A stretch of DNA of 10,250 bases from an uncultured Clostridia bacterium. GTDB lineage: Bacteria > Bacillota > Clostridia > Oscillospirales > Butyricicoccaceae. The stretch covers positions 1 through 10,250 of the forward strand of contig CAJUJQ010000116.1 in the NCBI GenBank assembly GCA_910586575.1, read 5' to 3'. Position 1 is the stretch's first letter, and the number at the start of each line of letters is the position of its first letter. The notes under the pieces are model-generated. The model did not search any database, was not told where the DNA came from, and saw nothing but the letters and a program-made list of their open reading frames with translations. Position numbers and translations under genes: made by a program. Positions 6,554 to 10,250 of the stretch are shown piece by piece.

Positions 6554-6591
6554 GGCAAACCCGGCGGCGTTTCCGCTGCCGGGCGCTTGCC
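6554..6591 (-). other. Intercistronic GAAA-capped hairpin between scrA and scrB
   Basis: On the minus strand, GGCAA (6591-6587) pairs with TTGCC (6558-6554), then CCCGGC with GCCGGG, then GCG with CGC closed by a GAAA tetraloop. Only a small internal loop and one A-C mismatch interrupt it. No T-run follows, so full termination is unlikely. Structures like this commonly protect or separate segments of a polycistronic mRNA and could alter scrB relative to scrA expression. Confidence 0.65.
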
Positions 6592-6611
6592 TGGTGAGTA
6601 TCAGAATGATT

Positions 6612-8495
6612 CTATTTTTCAATCGAAATCAGCGCGTCCAGTGTGTGCACATCCATGCCGGTTTTTGCGGCCACGGAGGAGAAATCGTCCGAATTGGTGA
6701 CGATAACCGGGGTAATGGTGCGATAGCCCTCCTTTTGGATGGCGGCAATGTCGAAGCCGAGCAGCTTCTGTCCCGCGCGGACGCGTTCGCCTTCCTTGAC
6801 ATAGGGGGTGTAGTGCTTGCCGTTCAGGTTGACGGTATCAATGCCGACATGCACGAGGATTTCAACGCCGTTGTCGCCAAGCATGCCGACCGCGTGCCCC
6901 ATCAGCACCGAGATTTCACCGTCAAACGGCGCGGAAACCATGCCTTCGGACGGTTCCACCGCACAACCCTTGCCGAGCAGCTCCTGCGCGAAGGTTTCAT
7001 CGCCAGTGTCCTGGAGGGTAACCGCCTTGCCGGTCAGCGGGGAGCGTACCTCCGGGGCAGCAGCCGCCTTGGACGCCTCAACCCTGGGAGCCGCCGCAGC
7101 CGGGACGGTTTCCGCCTTGGGCGTGTCCTTATAGCCGAAAAGCCAGGTCAGCGCAAACGAGGAAGCCGCCGCGATGATGAACATCAGGATATATTTTACC
7201 GGGTCATTCAGGCAGAGCAGCACGCCGAAGATGCCGGTTACACCTGTGCCGCTCGCGCCAAGGCCGGTAATCGAGGCGAACATTGCGCCGATGCCGCCGC
7301 CGATGCAGGCGCAGACAAAGGGTTTGAAGAAACGGAGGTTGACGCCGAAGATGGCAGGCTCGGTAATACCCATGAACGCCGACAGGGAGGAGGGGAGCGC
7401 CATGCTCTTGAGCTTGCCGTCACGGGTTTTGAGGGAAACCGCGAGTGCCGCCGCGCCCTGCGCGATGTTGGCAGCCGATGCGAGGGGCAGCCAATAGGTT
7501 ACGCCGAACTGCTGAATCTGCCCAAGGTCGATGATGGAATACATATGATGGATGCCGGAAACAACCGTTGGCGCATACAGCGCGCCCATAATCAGCGAAC
7601 CGATGCCGAACGGGATGGCGATGAGTGCTTGAATTCCGTTGATAATCGAGCTTTCAACTGTGTTGAAAACGGGGCCGATGACCGTCATGGTCAGGAAGCC
7701 GGTGACGAAAACCGAAACCAGCGGGGTAACAAACAGGTCGAGCATCGCGGGGACGCGTTTATGGAGCGCTTTTTCAATCACGCACATGACGAAAACCGCA
7801 ATCATGACCGAAATGACGTGACCCTGATAGCCGACATACGGCACCTGCCATAAGCCGAATACATCCAGATACTGTTCAACGCCGCCGGTCATGGTCCACG
7901 CGTTCTGCAAGTTCGGGTGCACCATAATCATGCCGATAACGCCGCCGAGGAAAGGGTTGCCGCCGAACACCTTAGCGGCCGAGAAGCCGATGAGCACCGG
8001 CAGGAACACATAAGCCGTATTGGAGAACATGTTTGCCAATACAAACAGCGCGTTCTCGGTTGAAAGATTCAAATAGCCGTTGTTAATCAGGAAGTTGAGC
8101 GACTCCATAATCCCCATCAGGAAACCGGAAGCCACGATAGCGGGGATAATCGGGACAAAGATATCGCCCAGCGTTTTAATGAAGCGCTGGAAGGGGTTCG
8201 CCTTGCTGGCCGCTGCCTGTTTGACCTCCTCCTTGCTGGCTGCGGAAACGCCCGCAAGCGCAATAAACTCGTCGTACACCTTGTTGACCGTACCCGTGCC
8301 GATGATCAGCTGAAGCTGGCCCGAGGCTTCAAAAACGCCCTTGACCCCATCGACATCCTCCAGTGCCTGCTTGCTGCATTTCGCGTTGTCGGCGATGACC
8401 AGCCGCAGCCGGGTTGCGCAGTGCGCCGCCGAAACGAGGTTTTCCTTCCCGCCGATTTTGGTCAGGATTTCCGAGGCAGTCTGTTTGTAATCCAT
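6612..8495 (-). CDS. scrA: PTS sucrose-specific EIIBCA transporter
   Basis: A 627-aa fused permease of the glucose/sucrose PTS superfamily that imports sucrose and phosphorylates it to sucrose-6-phosphate. Residues 1-85 are the EIIB domain with phospho-cysteine C26 in SAAHCATRLR. Residues about 105-455 are the multi-pass EIIC domain, including GGNPFLGGVIG (178-188) and GITEPAIFGV (376-385). An Ala-rich linker (about 460-482) leads to the EIIA domain, with phospho-histidine H549 in ILVHVGIDT and partner H534 in GHAVG. The ATG at 8495 begins MDYKQTASEIL, where family members start, and has GGAGGG 6 nt upstream. An extension to 8564 would run into the promoter. Sucrose specificity follows from scrB downstream and from EIIB/EIIC similarity; a beta-glucoside or trehalose permease is less likely. 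Because EIIA is fused, only EI and HPr are needed from elsewhere. Confidence 0.94.
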   Translation of the reverse strand: MDYKQTASEILTKIGGKENLVSAAHCATRLRLVIADNAKCSKQALEDVDGVKGVFEASGQLQLIIGTGTVNKVYDEFIALAGVSAASKEEVKQAAASKANPFQRFIKTLGDIFVPIIPAIVASGFLMGIMESLNFLINNGYLNLSTENALFVLANMFSNTAYVFLPVLIGFSAAKVFGGNPFLGGVIGMIMVHPNLQNAWTMTGGVEQYLDVFGLWQVPYVGYQGHVISVMIAVFVMCVIEKALHKRVPAMLDLFVTPLVSVFVTGFLTMTVIGPVFNTVESSIINGIQALIAIPFGIGSLIMGALYAPTVVSGIHHMYSIIDLGQIQQFGVTYWLPLASAANIAQGAAALAVSLKTRDGKLKSMALPSSLSAFMGITEPAIFGVNLRFFKPFVCACIGGGIGAMFASITGLGASGTGVTGIFGVLLCLNDPVKYILMFIIAAASSFALTWLFGYKDTPKAETVPAAAAPRVEASKAAAAPEVRSPLTGKAVTLQDTGDETFAQELLGKGCAVEPSEGMVSAPFDGEISVLMGHAVGMLGDNGVEILVHVGIDTVNLNGKHYTPYVKEGERVRAGQKLLGFDIAAIQKEGYRTITPVIVTNSDDFSSVAAKTGMDVHTLDALISIEK

Positions 8496-8539
8496 TCTGT
8501 TCCCTCCATGACTCTTATGAATCCTTGTGAATCTGATGT

Positions 8540-8551
8540 GAAATCGATTTC
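8540..8551. promoter_or_regulatory. Operator: 12-bp palindrome, ScrR site and/or cre
   Basis: GAAATCGATTTC is a perfect palindrome with the central CG typical of LacI-family operators. It lies about 8-19 nt downstream of the expected scrA start, a position that blocks transcription when bound. Read from 8538 to 8552 on the plus strand it matches the cre consensus WTGNAANCGNWNNCW everywhere except the first base. It could serve ScrR, CcpA or both. Confidence 0.8.
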
Positions 8552-8564
8552 TTTTATATTTCAT

Positions 8565-8593
8565 ATTGTATCAGATCGAAGGCAATTTGAAAA
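8565..8593 (-). promoter_or_regulatory. Sigma-A promoter of scrA-scrB
   Basis: On the minus strand, TTTTCA (8593-8588, 4 of 6 to consensus) is followed after 17 nt by TACAAT (8570-8565, 5 of 6). The predicted start near 8558 gives a leader of about 62 nt. The palindrome at 8540-8551 overlaps the initially transcribed region. No BglG/SacT-type antiterminator stem-loop is seen, so control appears to be by repressor. Confidence 0.78.
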
Positions 8594-8612
8594 GTGGCAG
8601 ATATAACAAAAC

Positions 8613-8622
8613 ATATCGATTA
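8613..8622. promoter_or_regulatory. Possible auxiliary operator upstream of scrA
   Basis: An ATCGAT core (8615-8620) shares the centre of the main palindrome at 8540-8551. It sits about 20 nt upstream of the -35 box, 72 bp centre to centre from the main site, close to seven helical turns. Symmetry does not extend past six bases, so it could be chance or a weak second ScrR site. Confidence 0.3.
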
Positions 8623-8661
8623 TTTTTGAGCATATTCACGATAAACAGTCCGCGAGAATAA

Positions 8662-8693
8662 AAAACGCCTTGCGTAATTGCAAAGCGTCTCGT
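8662..8693 (-). terminator. Rho-independent terminator between scrR and scrA promoter
   Basis: On the minus strand ACGCTTTGC pairs with GCAAGGCGT (9 bp with one G-U) around AATTAC, followed by TTTTTTATT. It should stop scrR transcripts before the scrA promoter, making scrR its own unit. It lies nearly 190 nt beyond the scrR stop. Its stem resembles that of the terminator at 5082-5119. Confidence 0.85.
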
Positions 8694-8878
8694 ATGGGGT
8701 TGTTTCAGCCTAGGGACTGTGAATCATTGTGACAGGGCAGATTCTTTCGCCAGACAAGGCGCGTTTCCGCAGGCAGGCTATCGACTGTCAAGGAAACTGG
8801 GCGCAGTATGGGAAGGTGCATGTGACTGCCGCAAGCTATTTTTGAGCAGTTCCTTAGGTTTGCTTGGCTTGAGTTATC
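8694..8878. other. Unassigned 185-bp stretch downstream of scrR
   Basis: No gene is recognised between the scrR stop and its terminator. A plus-strand frame (GTG 8719 to 8931) runs antisense into scrR but has no ribosome site. Two small adjacent hairpins are possible: CGCC/GGCG with loop AGACAA, and GCG/CGC capped by GAAA on the minus strand. It is long for a 3' UTR and could be a dispersed repeat or hold an RNA; neither can be shown here. Confidence 0.35.
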
Positions 8879-9889
8879 TCAAGCGTGCTTCTTCCAGGGC
8901 AGTTCCATGCAGGTGGATTCTTGCCGGATGACCTCGTAGCCGAGCATAATCTGTTTTTTGATATCGACGCCGGTTTCCAGGATTTGGCATAGGATGGTTG
9001 CGGCCTCAATCCCGCTTGTCTTATAAAAGAAATGGGAGGTCGTCAGCCGGGGGGAGATGATTTCGGTCATCCGGGAGTGCCCGACTCCTGCCACTTCAAT
9101 TTCTTCCGGAATCTGCCGCCCGATGCCTTTCAAATATTGAACCGCGCCGATGGCAATGGTATCGGTTGCGCAGAAGAGAGCGTCAATTTCCGGCGCGCGT
9201 TCCAACAGCGCCCGCGCCGCGTCATAGCCGGATTCAATCGTAAATTCACAGGTTTCCATCCGCTGCTCCGGCACGGTGATACCGCAGCCCTCACAGGCTT
9301 CCAGAAAACCAATGCGCCGCTCGCTGCCGACCGCGCGGTCCTTCTGCGTCACGCCGATCATCCCGGGGTGCTTCCTGCCGGAAGAGAGCAGCAGATGGGT
9401 CAGCTCCCTTGCGGCGGCACGGTCATTATGGTAAACGCACGAAAGGTAATCGGCGCGCTGGCCGACCATCACAACCGGGATGTTTATGCCTGAAATCAGT
9501 TCCCGGTGTGCGGGGGTCAGGATACCGGCGACAAAGATAATACCGTCTACCTGGTCATTTTTGAACAGCTCCAAATAGGCAAGCTCCTGTTCCACCTGGT
9601 TTTCGGTGTTGGCAAGCAGCAGGCGGTACCCCTGCTTTTTCAGCACCTCGGACACGCCAGCGGCAATGCGCCCAATGGATTCCGAGTTGATTTTGGGGAG
9701 GATGACGCCGACGATCCCGGTCTTGCCGGTGCGCAGGACCTGCGCGCTGCGCGAAGGGGTATAGCCGGTTTCTTCGATTACTTCCCGGATGCGGGCCTTT
9801 TTCTCCTCACTCACGTAGCCATGGTTGATATAGCGGGAAACGCAGGCTTTGGAAACACCGGCGCGCTGCGCAATTTCGGCAATTGTCAT
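8879..9889 (-). CDS. scrR: LacI-family transcriptional repressor, likely ScrR
   Basis: A 336-aa LacI/GalR regulator. The N-terminal helix-turn-helix begins MTIAEIAQRAGVSKACVSRY (1-20). The hinge helix covers about 46-56 (SRSAQVLRTGK), with L52 at the position that inserts into the minor groove at the operator centre. Residues about 58-330 form the two-lobed periplasmic-binding-protein-like effector domain, with DALFCATDTIAIGAV and the Gram-positive sugar-regulator segment VAGVGHSRMTEI. It is divergent from CcpA and, lying next to scrA and scrB, most likely represses them, with sucrose, sucrose-6-phosphate or fructose relieving repression. The ligand is inference. The frame has a TTG at 9892, but ATG at 9889 is preferred, with AAAGGGAGTGG upstream. 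It has its own promoter (9933-9961). Confidence 0.9.
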   Translation of the reverse strand: MTIAEIAQRAGVSKACVSRYINHGYVSEEKKARIREVIEETGYTPSRSAQVLRTGKTGIVGVILPKINSESIGRIAAGVSEVLKKQGYRLLLANTENQVEQELAYLELFKNDQVDGIIFVAGILTPAHRELISGINIPVVMVGQRADYLSCVYHNDRAAARELTHLLLSSGRKHPGMIGVTQKDRAVGSERRIGFLEACEGCGITVPEQRMETCEFTIESGYDAARALLERAPEIDALFCATDTIAIGAVQYLKGIGRQIPEEIEVAGVGHSRMTEIISPRLTTSHFFYKTSGIEAATILCQILETGVDIKKQIMLGYEVIRQESTCMELPWKKHA

Positions 9890-9932
9890 CAAAAATCCAC
9901 TCCCTTTCTGCCCAAATCATCCTTTCTCCTTA

Positions 9933-9961
9933 ATTGTAGCAGATTCGAGAAGGAAAAACAA
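9933..9961 (-). promoter_or_regulatory. Sigma-A promoter of scrR
   Basis: On the minus strand, TTGTTT (9961-9956) and TACAAT (9938-9933) are separated by 17 nt, giving a start near 9926 and a leader of about 37 nt. The -10 box is good and the -35 weak. No copy of the AATCGATT-type operator is seen here, so autorepression is not evident. Confidence 0.65.
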
Positions 9962-9971
9962 TGGACAAATG

Positions 9972-10091
9972 TCAGGAAGTCACAATATCTGTTTGAAATT
10001 TTTCCCATCCGTCATATGGGGGAGCTATTCCGGCGCGGTGAGCGCTTCGGAACAGGTGCGCCTTGGTGATGGTAAGATTCAGTTGAGCCAT
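9972..10091 (-). pseudogene. Short ORF with IS256-transposase-like start (possible remnant)
   Basis: A 39-codon frame begins MAQLNLTITKA and has a strong ribosome site GAGGAGG 9 nt upstream of ATG 10091. The first residues resemble the usual start of clostridial IS256-family transposases (MAQLNITLNQEE, recalled from the family, not searched). Similarity ends after about ten residues. The rest, such as APPYDGWEKF, is not recognised, and a stop follows at 9972-9974. A truncated or rearranged transposase is the best guess; a genuine small protein is possible given the ribosome site. Confidence 0.33.
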
Positions 10092-10136
10092 TGTGTGTTG
10101 CCTCCTCAGGTCTTTGTTGTTGTGGTTATTATCAGC

Positions 10137-10208
10137 ATTATACCTGATGCTTCGCACTTTGGCTTTTTTTATTTTACACCATTATACAGACTTTACAGTC
10201 AAGTCCAA
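10137..10208 (-). promoter_or_regulatory. Two candidate -10 boxes upstream of the 39-codon ORF
   Basis: Perfect TATAAT hexamers occur on the minus strand at 10186-10181 and 10142-10137. The upstream one has TTGGAC (10208-10203) 16 nt before it, a partial -35 match. The downstream one has no good -35 box. They could have expressed the short ORF or the gene it derives from. Confidence 0.4.
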
Positions 10209-10233
10209 ATTTGTGTGTAAAACGTATCAGGTA
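10141..10233. repeat. Nested inverted repeats, AT-rich
   Basis: TACCTGAT (10141-10148) is repeated inverted as ATCAGGTA (10226-10233), and inside it TTTTACAC (10172-10179) is inverted as GTGTAAAA (10215-10222). A small GACT/AGTC pair lies at 10189-10200. Such arrangements occur at insertion-sequence ends, fitting the transposase-like start next to it, but no full terminal repeat or target duplication is seen within the window. Apart from this, the scrR promoter and the short ORF, I see nothing in 9890-10250. Confidence 0.4.
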
Positions 10234-10250
10234 AATATTGGAAATTTGAA

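Noticed and set aside
5112..7853. A 913-codon plus-strand open frame spanning scrB and most of scrA
   Set aside because: It is the antisense of two clear enzymes with intact active sites. GC-rich codon use removes antisense stop codons. The translation shows no domain and the start has no ribosome site.
8496..8660. Search for a BglG/SacT-type antiterminator element before scrA
   Set aside because: No terminator-overlapping stem-loop lies between the scrA start and its ATG; the only terminator is upstream of the promoter, so repressor control fits better.
8719..8931. 70-codon plus-strand frame from GTG overlapping the scrR 3' end
   Set aside because: No ribosome site, antisense into a well-supported repressor, and no recognised product; the underlying DNA is reported as unassigned instead.
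9799..9923. Small upstream frame starting MIWAEREW on the minus strand, out of frame with scrR, preceded by AAGGAG
   Set aside because: The predicted scrR transcript starts within or just before that AAGGAG, so the ribosome site would barely be transcribed; the frame ends inside scrR and looks accidental.
1..10250. CRISPR arrays, tRNA or rRNA genes, phage or defence genes
   Set aside because: No regularly spaced repeats, no cloverleaf or rRNA motifs, and no defence or phage protein motifs were seen on either strand.

Overview
The window reads as ordinary chromosome from a spore-forming, fairly GC-rich member of the Clostridia, probably close to the Oscillospiraceae/Ruminococcaceae. The support is a SpoIVFA/SpoIVFB-like pair, strong AGGAGG-type ribosome binding sites, sigma-A promoters, a cre-like operator, and a CarD protein directly upstream of ispD-ispF. 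Every recognisable complete gene lies on the minus strand, so transcription runs from high to low coordinates. No clearly undescribed system is visible. The most informative details are in the gaps between genes.

Right part (about 5080-10250), a sucrose locus. A short ORF at 9972-10091 begins like an IS256-family transposase and then diverges. It sits in an AT-rich, inverted-repeat-rich stretch and may be an insertion-sequence remnant. Next come scrR (LacI-family repressor), an unexplained stretch of about 190 bp, a Rho-independent terminator, the scrA promoter, scrA (sucrose PTS EIIBCA), a GAAA-capped intercistronic hairpin, scrB (GH32 sucrose-6-phosphate hydrolase) and a bidirectional terminator. 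A perfect 12-bp palindrome just downstream of the scrA -10 box is the likely ScrR operator. It also fits the CcpA cre consensus at all but one defined position. ScrA would import sucrose as sucrose-6-phosphate and ScrB would split it to glucose-6-phosphate and fructose. No fructokinase is present.

Middle part (3530-4975): a single gene for an FAD-dependent oxidoreductase with a C-terminal Rieske [2Fe-2S] domain (YhfW-like).

Left-middle part (2190-3477): an M23 (LytM-type) membrane protein overlapping a small M50 intramembrane protease. This order matches spoIVFA-spoIVFB, the pro-sigma-K processing pair. The M50 protein lacks the C-terminal CBS domain of the Bacillus enzyme.

Left part (204-2204): a strong promoter whose -35 box lies inside the 3' end of spoIVFB drives a structured leader of about 100 nt, then carD-ispD-ispF, spaced by 5 and 1 nt, ending at a very strong terminator. 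IspD and IspF are consecutive-pathway enzymes of MEP isoprenoid synthesis. CarD is an RNA-polymerase-binding regulator. At the far left edge, a possible end of a plus-strand reading frame and a short hairpin remain unassigned.
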